Position numbers and translations under genes: made by a program. Below, in pieces: positions 49,008-61,280 of a stretch of 64,000 bases of DNA. The notes under the pieces are model-generated. The model had not been told where the DNA came from, did no database searches, and saw only the letters and a program-made list of their open reading frames with translations. The stretch lies in assembly GCA_001592145.1 (NCBI GenBank), contig BCWJ01000002.1, positions 1-64,000 on the forward strand. The letters run 5' to 3'. The stretch comes from Xylanimicrobium pachnodae JCM 13526 = NBRC 107786. GTDB lineage: Bacteria > Actinomycetota > Actinomycetes > Actinomycetales > Cellulomonadaceae. Every line of letters begins with the position of its first letter. Within the stretch, counting starts at the first letter, position 1.

Positions 49008-50477
49008 TCACCCAGCGGCGAGGTGCGCCAGGATCACCGGGGCGAGTGCGGTCACGTCACCGGCGCCCACCGTCAGCAGCAGGTCGCCCGGGCGTGCCAG
49101 CTCCGCGATCCGGCGGGCAGCCTGCTCCCGGTCCTCGACGGCCTCGACCCGCCCTCCCGAGGCGGTACCGGCCAGCAGGTCGGTGATGGTGCGCGCATCG
49201 ACCGCGGGGTCCGGGTCCTCGCGCGCCGCATAGATGCCCGTCACCACGACGTCGTCCGCGAGAGCGAGCGCGTCCGCGAACCGGTCGGCGAAGATCCGGG
49301 TGCGGGAGAACAGGTGCGGCTGGAAGAGCACCAGCAGGCGACCGGCCCCCGCGACCGGGCGCGCCGCGCGCAACAACGCCTCGATCTCGGTGGGGTGGTG
49401 GGCGTAATCGTCGACGACGCGCACGCCAGCCACCTCCCCCCGCAGCTCGAACCGGCGCCCGGTCCCTACGAACGCAGCGGCGCCCGCCACCGCATCCGCG
49501 GGGGGCACACCGAGCCGCGCGGCCGCGATGACGGCGGCGGTCGCGTTGAGCACGTTGTGCACCCCCGGCACCCCCAGGCGCAGGGTGAGCGGGTCGTCGC
49601 CCAGAGGGCCCCCCGCCACCGTCGCGGCGGCACCGTCCGCCCCCGTGACGAGATCACGGACGACGACGTCGGCGCCCGGGACGGTGCCGTAGGTGACCGC
49701 GATGCCGCCGTTCGCGCGGTGGGCCGCGACCAGACGTGCCGCTCCGTCGTCGTCGGCACAGGCCACCAGCACGCCGCCGGGGCGCAACCGTGCGGCGAAC
49801 GCGACGAACGCCGTGTCGAACGCCTCGCGGGTGCCGTAGTGGTCCAGGTGGTCGGGTTCGACGTTGGTGACCACGGCGACGGTGGGCGCGTAGTTGAGGA
49901 ACGACCCGTCGGACTCGTCGGCCTCGGCCACCAGGATGTCCGCGGTGCCGCGGTGCCCGCCCGGTACCGCGGTGACGGCTCCGGCGGCGTCGCGCACCAG
50001 CACGGTGCCGCCGATCGCGAACGACGCGTCGACCCCGGCAGCGCGCAGCGTCGTCGCGAGCATCGCCGACGTGGTCGTCTTGCCGTGGGCGCCCGCGACG
50101 GCCACGGCGCGCTGCCCGAGCATGAGTGAGGCGAGCGCCTGCGAGCGGTGCAGCACCCGGATCCCGGCGGCGCGAGCGGCGGCGAGCTCGGGGTTGGACT
50201 CGCGCACGGCGGACGAGACCACCACGGTGTCGACCGTGGGCGTGCCGTCCGCGGCGACGACGTGGGCGGCGTCGTGCCCCACCCACACGCGGATCCCGTC
50301 GGCGCGCAGGGTGGCCAGCGTGGGGCCGTCCACGGCGTCGGCACCCTGCACGGCGATGCCGCGCGCTGCCAGCAACCGGGCGACGACACTCACCCCGGCC
50401 CCGCCGATGCCGATCAGGTGGACACGGCCCAGCTCCGCGACAGGGAGGGTCGGGGCAACGGCGCCAGGTGCGGTCAC
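49008..50477 (-). CDS. murC: UDP-N-acetylmuramate--L-alanine ligase
   Basis: Adds L-Ala to UDP-MurNAc; 489 aa. The N-terminal Rossmann domain is HLIGIGGAGVSVVARLL and the ATP loop AVAGAHGKTTTSAM. DESDGSFLNYAPTVAVV and DYAHHPTEIEALL are MurC signatures. The GTG start overlaps the murG stop (GTGA). Confidence 0.97.
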   Translation of the reverse strand: MTAPGAVAPTLPVAELGRVHLIGIGGAGVSVVARLLAARGIAVQGADAVDGPTLATLRADGIRVWVGHDAAHVVAADGTPTVDTVVVSSAVRESNPELAAARAAGIRVLHRSQALASLMLGQRAVAVAGAHGKTTTSAMLATTLRAAGVDASFAIGGTVLVRDAAGAVTAVPGGHRGTADILVAEADESDGSFLNYAPTVAVVTNVEPDHLDHYGTREAFDTAFVAFAARLRPGGVLVACADDDGAARLVAAHRANGGIAVTYGTVPGADVVVRDLVTGADGAAATVAGGPLGDDPLTLRLGVPGVHNVLNATAAVIAAARLGVPPADAVAGAAAFVGTGRRFELRGEVAGVRVVDDYAHHPTEIEALLRAARPVAGAGRLLVLFQPHLFSRTRIFADRFADALALADDVVVTGIYAAREDPDPAVDARTITDLLAGTASGGRVEAVEDREQAARRIAELARPGDLLLTVGAGDVTALAPVILAHLAAG

Positions 50478-51628
50478 CGGGACGCTCCCGTGCGCGCCGC
50501 CTCCGCGACGGCGTCGGCCACCAGGTCGGCGACGCGTGCCGCCCCGTCGCGCACCCCCGTGGCCCCCGCGGCCCGAGCCATCGCGCCGAGCCGCTCGGCG
50601 TCGCCGATGAGGGCGGGCACGTTCGCCGTCACCCAGGCGGGAGTGAAGGCGTCGTCGTCGACCAGGACGCCTCCCCCGGCCCGCACGAGCGGCGTGGCGT
50701 TGAGCCGCTGCTCCCCGTTGCCGACGGGGAGCGGCACGTACACGGCCGGGATGCCGAGCGCGGCGAGCTCGCACACGGTGCCCGCACCCGCACGTGCGAC
50801 CACCAGGTCCGCGACGGCGAGGCCGTGGTGCATCTCGGAGAGGTACTCGCGCACGTGGTAGTGCGCGGTGGCCGTACCGAGGTCCGCCAGCGCCTCACGG
50901 ACCGGACCGTCCTTGCCACGTCCCGTCAGGTGCAGCACCTGGACCCCGGCCGTCAGCAGGCTCGCGGCGGCGCCGACGACGGCGGCGTTCACGGCCAGCG
51001 CCCCCGACGACCCCCCGGTGACCAGCAGCGTGGGCCGGGTGGGGTCGAGGCCCAGGGCGGCGGCGGCCGCCTGCCGCGTCCCCGCGGCGTCGGCCGTACG
51101 ACGGCCCACCAGGTCGGCGATCTCGTGGCGCAGCGGCAACCCCGTCACCACGCCGCCGCGCAAGGTGGTGCCCTCGAACGTCAGGCCCACGCGGGCCGCC
51201 CAGCGCGCCCCCAGCCTGTTGGCCAGCCCAGGGCGCGCGTTCTGCTCGTGGATCACCACGGGCACCCCGCTGCGCCGGGCCGCGAGGTACGCCGGCGTCG
51301 AGACGTAACCGCCGAACCCGACCACGGCGCGCGCGTCGATCCGGTCGATCGCGGCCTGCGCAGCACGGACCGCGGAGCGCAGGTTGCGAGGAAGCGTGAG
51401 CAGGTCCGCCGACGGGCGGCGCGGCAGCGGCACCCGCGGCACCGGCCACAGCTCGTACCCGCGGGCCGGCACCAGGTCGGCTTCCAGCCCCGTCGTCGTC
51501 CCCAGCACCAGCACCTTCGCCTCGGGGTCGCGCGCCCGCAGCTCGTCGGCGACGGCGAGCAAGGGGTTCACATGGCCGGCGGTGCCACCACCGGCGAGAA
51601 CGACTGAGGGAACGGCGCGAGCGGTCAC
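50474..51628 (-). CDS. murG: UDP-GlcNAc:lipid I GlcNAc transferase
   Basis: A GT28 glycosyltransferase of 384 aa that makes lipid II at the inner membrane face. The donor and acceptor motifs are GGGTAGHVNPLLAVAD, VTGGSSGALAVN and VVARAGAGTVCELAAL. HEQNARPGLANR is typical. The GTG at 51628 is family-typical; the Shine-Dalgarno is weak. It sits 55 bp after ftsW. Confidence 0.96.
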   Translation of the reverse strand: MTARAVPSVVLAGGGTAGHVNPLLAVADELRARDPEAKVLVLGTTTGLEADLVPARGYELWPVPRVPLPRRPSADLLTLPRNLRSAVRAAQAAIDRIDARAVVGFGGYVSTPAYLAARRSGVPVVIHEQNARPGLANRLGARWAARVGLTFEGTTLRGGVVTGLPLRHEIADLVGRRTADAAGTRQAAAAALGLDPTRPTLLVTGGSSGALAVNAAVVGAAASLLTAGVQVLHLTGRGKDGPVREALADLGTATAHYHVREYLSEMHHGLAVADLVVARAGAGTVCELAALGIPAVYVPLPVGNGEQRLNATPLVRAGGGVLVDDDAFTPAWVTANVPALIGDAERLGAMARAAGATGVRDGAARVADLVADAVAEAARTGASR

Positions 51629-51683
51629 GAACGACGACCCTACCGGGCGCCGATCGGAACCACCGCGACCCGGCCGCCCGGGC

Positions 51684-52919
51684 TCACCGCCGCTGTCGCC
51701 GCCGGCGCACCCCGAGCACCGCCAGGGACCGGCGGACCACCGACCCTCGTGCGGCGAGCGCCTCCGCCGCCCCCGGTTCATGGCGCGCGAACGAGATCAC
51801 CATGCCGAGCGCGGCCATGGTGGTCACGAGCGCCGACCCGCCCGAGGACACCAGCGGCAGCGGGACACCGATCACGGGGAAGACGCCCAGCACCACGCCG
51901 ATGTTGACGAACGCCTGCCCCACCACCCAGCACGCGACGGCCGCCGTGGTGATCTTGACGAACGGGTCGGGGTGGCGCCGCACCACGCGCGACATCGCGA
52001 TGCCGAGCGCGACGAACAGCGCGAGCACCATCAGGGTGCCGAACAGGCCCAGCTCCTCGCCGATGATCGCGTAGATGAAGTCGTTGTGCGCCTCGGGCAG
52101 GTACTTCCACTTCTCGCGGCTCGCGCCCAGCCCGACGCCGAAGACGCCCCCCGTCCCGAGCGCGTACATGCCCTGCTGCACCTGGTAGCAGATGTCCTTC
52201 ACGTCGCAGTCCGGGTTGTAGACGGCCATGATGCGCGCCATACGGTTGCCGGTGCCCTGCGCGAAGATGAACACGTACCCGACCACGACGGCGGCAAGGC
52301 CACCCCCCAGCGCCAGCAGCTTGCCCGGCGCACCGGCCACCCAGAACGCGCCCAGGGCGAGGGCGCAGATCACCATGGCGGTGCCCAGGTCGTGTCCCGC
52401 GAGCACCAGGGCGACGACGGCGACCACGCCCGGCACGGCCGGCATCAGGGTGTGGCTCCACTGGCCGAGCATGCGGTGCTTGCGCCCCAGCACGAACCCG
52501 AGCCAGATGGCCAGCGCGAGCTTGCCGACCTCGGCCGGCTGCATGGTGACGCCCGCGCCCAGGTAGATCCAGCCGGTGTTGCCGCCCTTGCCGCGGGCGA
52601 ACGCAGGGATGAAGGTGAGCGACTGCAACGCCATCGCGAAGATCAGCGCAGGCCAGGCGAGCCGCTTGTACCAGTGCAGCGGCAGGTGCATCGCGCCCAC
52701 CATGACGGGCAGGCCCAGCAGGAAGAACTGCCCCTGGCGCAGGAACGTGGCGTACGGGGACGCCCCGGCGGCGATCGACGTGACGGCCGAGCTCGACAGC
52801 ACCATGACCAGGCCGAAGATCAGCAGGAGACCGGACGCCCCGACCAGCAGGTAGTAGGAGGAGACGGCGGAGTTCCACTGGCCGAGCCACTGCCGTTCCT
52901 GCGTGGTCGCCGTCGTCAT
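51684..52919 (-). CDS. ftsW: Lipid II polymerase FtsW
   Basis: A SEDS glycosyltransferase of 411 aa with about ten membrane segments. Motifs include MQPAEVGKLALAIWLGFVL, GTAMVICALAL, REKWKYLPEAHNDFIYAII with the catalytic Asp region, and GVPLPLVSSGGSAL. It works with FtsI. A basic C-terminal tail is cytoplasmic. It starts at ATG 52919, 30 bp after murD. Confidence 0.96.
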   Translation of the reverse strand: MTTATTQERQWLGQWNSAVSSYYLLVGASGLLLIFGLVMVLSSSAVTSIAAGASPYATFLRQGQFFLLGLPVMVGAMHLPLHWYKRLAWPALIFAMALQSLTFIPAFARGKGGNTGWIYLGAGVTMQPAEVGKLALAIWLGFVLGRKHRMLGQWSHTLMPAVPGVVAVVALVLAGHDLGTAMVICALALGAFWVAGAPGKLLALGGGLAAVVVGYVFIFAQGTGNRMARIMAVYNPDCDVKDICYQVQQGMYALGTGGVFGVGLGASREKWKYLPEAHNDFIYAIIGEELGLFGTLMVLALFVALGIAMSRVVRRHPDPFVKITTAAVACWVVGQAFVNIGVVLGVFPVIGVPLPLVSSGGSALVTTMAALGMVISFARHEPGAAEALAARGSVVRRSLAVLGVRRRRQRR

Positions 52920-52949
52920 GCCGTCCCTCCGAGTGTTGCGCCCGCGTCC

Positions 52950-54440
52950 TCACGCGTAGGTGGCGAGCGCCCCCACCTCGGTGGCGAACGCGTCTCCCCG
53001 CTGCGCGTACGAGCGGAACTGGTCCTGTGACGCGCCTGCCGGTGCCAGCAGCACGGTGTCGCCCGGCTGGGCGAGCCTCCGTGCCGCGTCGACGGCGCGG
53101 CGCATCACCGTGCCAGTGTCGCCGGGGTCGACGACGACGACGGGGACCTTGGGCGCGTGTCGGGCCAGCGCGGCGGTGAACGGCTCCGGGTCCACCCCGA
53201 TGACGACGGCGGCGCGCAGTCGCCCGGCGCTCTGGGCGACCAGGTCGTCGAACCGCGCGCCCTTGGCCAGGCCGCCCGCGATCCACACGACCGACCCGGG
53301 TGGGAACCCGGCGAGCGCGGCCGCCGCGGAGTGCGCGTTGGTGGCCTTGGAGTCGTCCACGTAGTGCACCCCGTCCAGCTCACGCACCTGCGACAGGCGG
53401 TGGGCGCCGGGGTGGAAGGCGCGCAGCCCGTCGCGCACCGCGGCGGCGGGCACCCCGTGGGCGCGGGCCAGGGCGGCGGCGGCCAGCGCGTTGGCCACGA
53501 CGTGCGGCGGCAGCGCACCCCCGGGTGCCAGGTGCTCCAGGTCCGCGAGGGTGCCGAGCTCGGCGGCGGTGCCCGCGCGGCCTGCGGCGTCGGCCGGTGC
53601 GTGGAAGGTGCGGTCCACCAGCACGTCCTCGATGAGGCCCACCATCCCGGGCTGCGGGGCGCCGAGCGTGAACCCGACGGCCAGGGCACCCTCGGCGACG
53701 TCCGCCTCGCGCACCTGGTGCTCGGTGGCGGTGTCGGCCACGTTGTAGACGCAGGCGACCTGCGCGCGCTCGAAGATGCGGCCCTTGTCGGCGGCGTAGG
53801 CCGCCATCGAGCCGTGCCAGTCCAGGTGGTCGTCGGCCAGGTTGAGGATGGCGCCCGCCCGCACCGCGACGGTGTGCGCGAAGTGGAGCTGGAAGCTCGA
53901 CAGCTCGACGGCCAGCACGTCGAGGTCCGGGTCGAGCGCGGCCTCCACGAGCGGGGTGCCCACGTTGCCCACGGCGCGCGTGCGCAACGCGGCGGCCGTG
54001 AGGATCGAGGCGAGCATCTCGACGGTGGTCGTCTTGCCGTTGGTGCCCGTGACGGCCAGCCACGGTGCCGGACCGCCGCCCGCGGCGCGGTCCACGCGCA
54101 GCCGCCAGGCCAGCTCAACCTCGCTCCACACCGGGATACCGGCCGTGCCTGCCGCGACGAGCAGCGGGTGGCGCGGCGCAAACCCGGGCGAGGTGACCAG
54201 CAGGTCGACGTCGGCGAGCAGGGCCGCGCGGTCCGCGTCGTCGGCGGGGAGTTCGACGTCGGCGCCGCCGCCCGCCGGGGCGGCCGTGGTCACCGATCCG
54301 ACGCGCCCGGGAACCGCCAGCACCCCGGCGACGGCGCGCCCGGTGACTCCGAACCCGGCGACCAGCACGCGCGCCTCGGTGAGCGGCACTCGCGGCTCGA
54401 CCGCGCCGTGCGCCTCGAACACCACTACGAGACCACCCAT
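52950..54440 (-). CDS. murD: UDP-N-acetylmuramoylalanine--D-glutamate ligase
   Basis: Adds D-Glu to UDP-MurNAc-L-Ala; about 496 aa. N-terminal [21 protein letters not shown] loop [31 protein letters not shown] and [18 protein letters not shown] are typical. The start is uncertain: ATG 54440 overlaps mraY by 16 nt, while GTG 54425 or 54422 would abut its stop. All differ only in the first few residues. Confidence 0.94.
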   Translation of the reverse strand: MGGLVVVFEAHGAVEPRVPLTEARVLVAGFGVTGRAVAGVLAVPGRVGSVTTAAPAGGGADVELPADDADRAALLADVDLLVTSPGFAPRHPLLVAAGTAGIPVWSEVELAWRLRVDRAAGGGPAPWLAVTGTNGKTTTVEMLASILTAAALRTRAVGNVGTPLVEAALDPDLDVLAVELSSFQLHFAHTVAVRAGAILNLADDHLDWHGSMAAYAADKGRIFERAQVACVYNVADTATEHQVREADVAEGALAVGFTLGAPQPGMVGLIEDVLVDRTFHAPADAAGRAGTAAELGTLADLEHLAPGGALPPHVVANALAAAALARAHGVPAAAVRDGLRAFHPGAHRLSQVRELDGVHYVDDSKATNAHSAAAALAGFPPGSVVWIAGGLAKGARFDDLVAQSAGRLRAAVVIGVDPEPFTAALARHAPKVPVVVVDPGDTGTVMRRAVDAARRLAQPGDTVLLAPAGASQDQFRSYAQRGDAFATEVGALATYA

Positions 54441-55503
54441 TCGGCGTAGAAGATGCCCATGCCGAGCGCCGCGAACAGCCCGGCGATGAGCCAGAAGCGG
54501 ATCACGATCGTCACCTCGCCCCACCCCGACAGCTCGAAGTGGTGGTGCAGGGGTGCCATCTTGAACACGCGTCTGCGCGTCATCTTGAAGAAGCCGATCT
54601 GGATCACGTCGCTCATGACGATGATGACGAACATGCCGCCGATGATGGCCGCGAGGATCTGCGTGCGGGACAGGATCGACAGCGCGGCCAGCGCACCGCC
54701 CAGCGCGAGGGCACCCGTGTCGCCCATGAAGATCTTCGCGGGGCTGGCGTTCCACCACAGGAACCCGAAGCACGCGCCCACCACGGCCGCCGCGACGATC
54801 GCGATGTCCTGCGGATCTCGCACCTCGTAGCAGCGCGGACCCGCCACGGCGAACCGCTGGCACCACTGGTTGGACTGCCAGATGCCCACCAGCACGTACC
54901 CGAGGAACACCACCAGGGACACGCCCGTCGCGAGCCCGTCCAGCCCGTCCGTCAGGTTCACGGCGTTCGACCAGGCGGTGATGAGGAAGTTCGCCCAGAT
55001 GACGAACAGGATCAGGCCGATCGTGGTGCCCGCGAACGCGAGGTCCAGGTTGGTGTCCCGCAGGAACGAGATGCGCGTCGAGGCGGGGGTGCGCGCGTTC
55101 GCGTTGGGGAACTGCAGCGCCAGGATCGCGAACGTGATCCCCACGAAGCCCTGGCCGATGATCTTCGCGCGCGGGGTCAGTCCCAGGGAACGCTGCTTGC
55201 GGATCTTGGTGAAGTCGTCGGCGAAGCCCACCACTCCCAGGCCCGTCATGAGGTAGAGGGCGAGCCACACGGTGGCGCTGGGCCAGCGGTCGGACACCAG
55301 CATGGCGGCGCCCACCCCCAGCAGCGTGGCCCCGATGATGACGACGCCGCCCATGGTGGGGGTGCCACGCTTGGTGAAGTGCGCGGTGGGGCCGTCCTGG
55401 CGCACGAACTGCCCGTAGTTGCGCTTGACGAGGAACCGGATGAACAGCGGTGTCCCGAACAGCGCCACGAGCAGCGAGACGCCGGTGGAGACCAGGATCG
55501 CGA

Positions 55504-55507
<4 letters not shown>
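54425..55507 (-). CDS. mraY: Phospho-MurNAc-pentapeptide transferase
   Basis: A membrane enzyme of 360 aa that makes lipid I on undecaprenyl phosphate. There are about ten membrane segments. Catalytic acids are in [14 protein letters not shown] and [23 protein letters not shown] and [12 protein letters not shown] are signatures. The start overlaps the murF stop (ATGA). Confidence 0.97.
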
Positions 55508-56972
<1,465 letters not shown>

Positions 56973-56976
<4 letters not shown>

Positions 56977-58562
56977 GCGGTGGTGGTCCTCTCCTGCAGG
57001 GCGGCGCGCGCCTCGACCCGGTCGTCGAGCTCGACATCCACGCCACCCACCTCCTGAACGGTCTCGTGCCCCCGGCCCGCGACGAGGACCGTGTCCCCCG
57101 ACGCCGCCTCGAAGATCGCGGTACGGATCGCGGTCGCGCGCGGCGCGATCTCCCGCAGGTCCACGGTACGGGTCGTCGCGGCGAGCGCAGCGCGCGCCCC
57201 CGCCAGCACCTCGGCGCGCACCGCGGCGGGATCTTCGCCGTGCGGGTCGTCGTCGGTCACCACGACGACGTCCGCGCCGGCCACGGCGGCGGCACCCATC
57301 GCCGGCCGCTTGCCCGTGTCCCGGTCGCCCGTCGCGCCGAAGACGAGGACGACCCGGCCCGGCGTCGTCGGCCGGAGCGCGGCCAGCGCAAGATCGAGCG
57401 CCTCGGTGTTGTGGGCGAAGTCGACGACCACGCGTGGGTGCGCCGCGTCGCCGGGACCCACCACCTCCATGCGGCCCGGGACCACCCCGTTGACCCCGCC
57501 CGTACCGGCGAGGGCCTCGGCGACGTCGTCGAGGTGCACGCCGGCCTCCAGCACCATGACGACGGCGAGGGCGGCGTTCGCCACGTTGAAATGGCCGGGA
57601 AGGGAGGTCGACGTCCGCAGGCGCCGGCCGTCCGTGTGGGTGATCGTGAACGCCGAGCCCGTGCCCTGCGGGGCGACTTCGGACACCGTCCAGTCCGCGG
57701 TCAGGTCGGGCCCCTGCGGGCCCGCCGCGACGGTGCGCAGCGTCGCCACCGGGATCGTGGCGGCCTCGGCCATGCGCACCCCCCACGGATCGTCGACGAC
57801 GACGACGCCGCGGCGCGCGTGCTCGGGCGTGAACAGCAGCGCCTTCGCCTCGAAGTACGACTGCATGTCCCCGTGGAAGTCGAGGTGGTCCTGGCTGAGG
57901 TTCGTGAAGCCCGCCACGCCGTACCGCACGCCGTCCACCCGGTGCAGGGCGAGGGCGTGCGAGCTGACCTCCATCGCGAGGGTCCGCACGCCGTCCTCGC
58001 GCATCGCGGCGAGCAGCGCCTGCAGGTCGGCCGCCTCGGGCGTGGTCAGCCGCGAGGGCAGCACCCGGTCGCCCGACCGCATCTCGACGGTGCCGATCAG
58101 ACCCGACGTGTTGCCCAGTGCGCGCAGCACGTGGTCGAGCTGGTAGGCGGTGGTCGTCTTCCCGTTGGTACCGGTCACGGCGAACGTCGCGATGGCCTCC
58201 GCCGGCGCGCCGTACACCCAGGCGGCGACCGGTCCCAGCACCGCCCGCGGGTCGTCCGCCACCAGCACGGGCACCGGGAGCTCGTCCGCCCCCGCCAGCC
58301 GGGCCACGCCGTCGTCGTCGGTGAGCACCGCGGTGGCACCACGGGCGACGGCGTCGGCGGCGAACCGTGCCCCGTGCACGTGACCGCCCGGCAGGGCGAC
58401 GAACAGGTCGCCCGCGGCGACCACGCGGTTGTCGGAGGCGACCGAGCTGACGGCCTGCTCCCCCACCGCACCGACGAGCCGGAAGTCGAAGACGTGTGCG
58501 AGGTCTCGCACCGGGCGGGGCGGGGTCGTACGGGGCCGGATCCGATCGGTCGGGAAACTCAC
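56973..58562 (-). CDS. murE: UDP-MurNAc-dipeptide ligase MurE, non-DNPR type
   Basis: Adds the third amino acid of the stem peptide; 529 aa. The ATP loop is [15 protein letters not shown] and LTTPEAADLQALLA is family-typical. The motif that selects the diamino acid reads VTDDDPHGEDP. Meso-DAP enzymes have DNPR there, so the substrate is probably L-Lys or L-Orn, as in many Micrococcales. The GTG at 58562 is preceded by TAGGGT at 7 nt (leaderless) and not by a Shine-Dalgarno. A gap of 145 bp separates it from ftsI. Confidence 0.93.
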
Positions 58563-58569
58563 GGGGTAG

Positions 58570-58575
58570 ACCCTA
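58570..58575 (-). promoter_or_regulatory. Leaderless promoter -10 of murE
   Basis: Minus-strand TAGGGT followed by 7 nt and GTG, in the one larger gap (145 bp) between ftsI and murE. It suggests a second entry point for the mur genes independent of the mraZ promoter. Confidence 0.45.
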
Positions 58576-58707
58576 GTGCGTCGCACGGCGCGGGCCAGGG
58601 CCTCGGACGTGCGACGCCGTCGGAGGCGGCGACCCAGGACGCTGCGAATCGCGGCGCGACGCACCGCGAGACGACGCACCGCCCATCACTACTGTCGGCC
58701 ATCACCA

Positions 58708-60849
58708 CTACCACGTCAGCGCGATCGGCTCGGGGGCCGGAGCGCTGGGCGGGACGGCCTCCTTCTGCAGCACGAAGCTCATGACGTCGCGGAACACGGG
58801 CGCCGCAACGGTGCCACCGTAGATCGACGTCTTCGGGCTACGCAGGAAAGCCGCCACCACGAACCGCGGGTCGTCCGCCGGTGCGACGCCCACGAACGAC
58901 GCCATGTAGGTGTAGCCGCCGCCCGGCAGGAAGAGCTGGGCCGTACCCGTCTTGCCCGCCACCCGGTAACCCGGGATCCGCGCGGCCGGCGCCGTGCCCC
59001 CGTCGCTCGTGACCTCCTCCATCATGGCCAGGAGCTGATCGGAGGTCTTCTTCGAGATGACGCGGGTCCCGGCGGCCCGCTCGGCGGGTACGAACTCACC
59101 ACCGGGCGCCTGCGTGCCCTTGACGAGCACCGGCGGGACGCTCACGCCGCCGTTGCCCACCGTGGCGAACACGTCCATCGCCTGCACCGCGTTGACCGAC
59201 ACGGACTGCCCGAACGCCACCGCGTACCGCGTGCGGCCGTCCCACGAGTCAGCCGGGTGCAGGATGCCGCGCGACTCACCGGGCAGGTCCAGGCCCGTGA
59301 ACTTCCCGAACCCGAACTTCTGCATGTAGTCGTACTGCACCTGCGGTGGGATCTGCTCGGCGATCTGGACCGTGCCGGTGTTGGACGACTGGGCCAGCAC
59401 GCCGGCCAGCGTGAGCTGTTCGACCGGGTGCTCGTGCGAGTCGTGGAACACCTGCCCGTTCGGCGTCGTGAACTGGTACGGCACGGTGAACTGACTGTCC
59501 GCCGTGAACACGCCCGTCTCCATCGCGGCCGCCATGGTGATCACCTTGGCCGTCGACCCGGGGTCGAACACGTCCTGGACCGCGCGCGAGCCGTTCGCGA
59601 CCTGGGCGGTCGAGCGGTCGTTGGGGTCCACCGACCCGGAGTCGGCCACGGCCCACAGCTCACCCGTCTTGATGTCCGCGACGAGTGCGATGCCGTACTT
59701 GGCACCTGACTTGGCCACGGCCGCGTCGATCGACAGCTGAGCCTTGCGCTGCACCTCGAGGTCGAGCGTGAGCTGGACGTTGCCACCCGGCACCGCCGGG
59801 GTCGACTCGACCTCCCCGCCCGGGATGGGCACGCCGTCACGGGACCGCTCGTACGTCTCCTTGCCGGCCTTGCCCGTCAGGACCTCGTCGAACGCCAGCT
59901 CCAGGCCACCTTGCCCTTCCTGCTCCGAGCTCACGAAGCCGAGCAGCGGTCCGGCCACCGTTCCCGCCGGGTACACCCGCTGCGAGACGAGCTCGGTGCG
60001 GATCCACGCCGTCAGTCCGAGGGCCGCGATCTCGCGCTGCTTCTCCGGCTCGACGTCGCGCGCAAGCACCACGTAGCGGGAGTCGCCATTGATCTTCGCG
60101 GCGAGCTCGGCCGGGTTGGCCCCCAGCACGGGGGCCAGCAGCTGGGCGACGCCGAGCGCGCCGTCCGCCACGGGCTCACCATCGGCGTCCGTGCGCCAAC
60201 GACCCTCGAACGTCTGGATCGCCTTCGGGTCCGCCGAGACCGTGTATCGGTCCACGGATGTCGCCAGCACCTCACCGTTGCGGTCCGTGATGTCCCCACG
60301 GTGGGCAGGCACGGACACCGTGGTGGTGCGCTGCTTGAGCGCCTCCGCGGCCAGGCTCGGCGCGTCGAACACCTGCACCTGGACGAGCCGCCCGACGAAC
60401 AACGTCACCACGACGGCGGACGCGATCACCAGCCAACGCTGCCGCTTGATCGGGTTGGCCGGCGGCGCGGGCACCTTGGGTACCGTGGGGCGGCGGGGAG
60501 TCACAGCACGCGACGGCGCCTCCTGCCCGGTCCGGACCCGAGCCGCCGACCGGCCCCGCGGCGCCGGACCGCGCCCCTGGGCCACTCCACGCCCCTGGGC
60601 CACCCCACGCCCCTGGGTAGCCCCACGCTGCGACTGCCCGGCCCGGGACTGCCGCGCGGGACCGGACGGGCGGGCGGCCTGCCTCGAGGCCGGACTCGAG
60701 GTGGCGGCCTGCCGAGCTGCGGGCTGCGACCGCTTCACCCCGCCCTGCGTCTGACGTCCGGCGGTACCCATGCCCTGAGTCTGCGGGGTGCGGGTCGTTC
60801 CGGGCCGCGAGGTGCGCCCGCGTGTCGCGGGTGCCTCGCGGGAGGTCAT
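58708..60849 (-). CDS. ftsI: Penicillin-binding protein 3 / FtsI
   Basis: The septal class B transpeptidase, 713 aa. A long basic Gln/Arg/Gly-rich cytoplasmic region (about 1-130) precedes the membrane segment (WLVIASAVVVTLFVGRL). The pedestal (VPAHRGDITDRNGEVLA) follows. Active-site motifs are STAK (DPGSTAKVI, about 430), SSN (AQSSNTGT, about 485) and KTG (AGKTGTAQ, about 631). The cytoplasmic part has three 18-bp DNA repeats. The start overlaps the ftsL stop (ATGA). Confidence 0.96.
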   Translation of the reverse strand: MTSREAPATRGRTSRPGTTRTPQTQGMGTAGRQTQGGVKRSQPAARQAATSSPASRQAARPSGPARQSRAGQSQRGATQGRGVAQGRGVAQGRGPAPRGRSAARVRTGQEAPSRAVTPRRPTVPKVPAPPANPIKRQRWLVIASAVVVTLFVGRLVQVQVFDAPSLAAEALKQRTTTVSVPAHRGDITDRNGEVLATSVDRYTVSADPKAIQTFEGRWRTDADGEPVADGALGVAQLLAPVLGANPAELAAKINGDSRYVVLARDVEPEKQREIAALGLTAWIRTELVSQRVYPAGTVAGPLLGFVSSEQEGQGGLELAFDEVLTGKAGKETYERSRDGVPIPGGEVESTPAVPGGNVQLTLDLEVQRKAQLSIDAAVAKSGAKYGIALVADIKTGELWAVADSGSVDPNDRSTAQVANGSRAVQDVFDPGSTAKVITMAAAMETGVFTADSQFTVPYQFTTPNGQVFHDSHEHPVEQLTLAGVLAQSSNTGTVQIAEQIPPQVQYDYMQKFGFGKFTGLDLPGESRGILHPADSWDGRTRYAVAFGQSVSVNAVQAMDVFATVGNGGVSVPPVLVKGTQAPGGEFVPAERAAGTRVISKKTSDQLLAMMEEVTSDGGTAPAARIPGYRVAGKTGTAQLFLPGGGYTYMASFVGVAPADDPRFVVAAFLRSPKTSIYGGTVAAPVFRDVMSFVLQKEAVPPSAPAPEPIALTW
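60573..60626. repeat. Three 18-bp tandem repeats in the ftsI N-terminal region
   Basis: GCCCCTGGGCCACTCCAC-like units at 60573-60590, 60591-60608 and 60609-60626 encode GRGVAQ-type hexapeptides in the disordered cytoplasmic part of FtsI. Confidence 0.85.
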
Positions 60850-61280
60850 TGTCCGGCCTTCGCCGCGTCCGCACCGGCCGCCGCCACGGCGGCGCTGACG
60901 TCGAGCGGGGTGGTGCCCTCGTTCGGCACCATGCCGAGCTGCGTGGCCCGGCGCTCCAGCCCGTTCTCCGCGGCGCGCAGATCCTGCTGCTTGACCTGGA
61001 TGTCCTGCGCCAGGCGGTTCGACTGCGTGCGCGCGCGGGACATCTCGTACGACCCGTACGCCATCGTCGTGTTGAGTACCAGGACCGTCAGCAGGGCCGC
61101 CACCAGCAGCGACCCGCACAGCACCAGGAACGGGGTGGCGGAACGAGCCTGGAGCGGAGCGCGCACGACGGCGAACCGGCTGCCGTGGGCGCGCCCTCCG
61201 TCGATCGCGGTCAGGCGCGGCCGGCGCGGTGCCGGTGCCGGACGGCTCGGCGAGTAGGCCGGGGCTCGCAGTGCGCTCAT
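60846..61280 (-). CDS. ftsL: Cell division protein FtsL
   Basis: A small bitopic divisome protein of 144 aa. A basic Pro-rich N-terminus precedes the membrane segment ([20 protein letters not shown], about 50-69). A short coiled coil ([20 protein letters not shown]) and the typical [14 protein letters not shown] follow. The call rests on position between rsmH and ftsI and on topology, since FtsL sequences are poorly conserved. The start overlaps the rsmH stop (ATGA). Confidence 0.85.
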   Translation of the reverse strand: MSALRAPAYSPSRPAPAPRRPRLTAIDGGRAHGSRFAVVRAPLQARSATPFLVLCGSLLVAALLTVLVLNTTMAYGSYEMSRARTQSNRLAQDIQVKQQDLRAAENGLERRATQLGMVPNEGTTPLDVSAAVAAAGADAAKAGQ

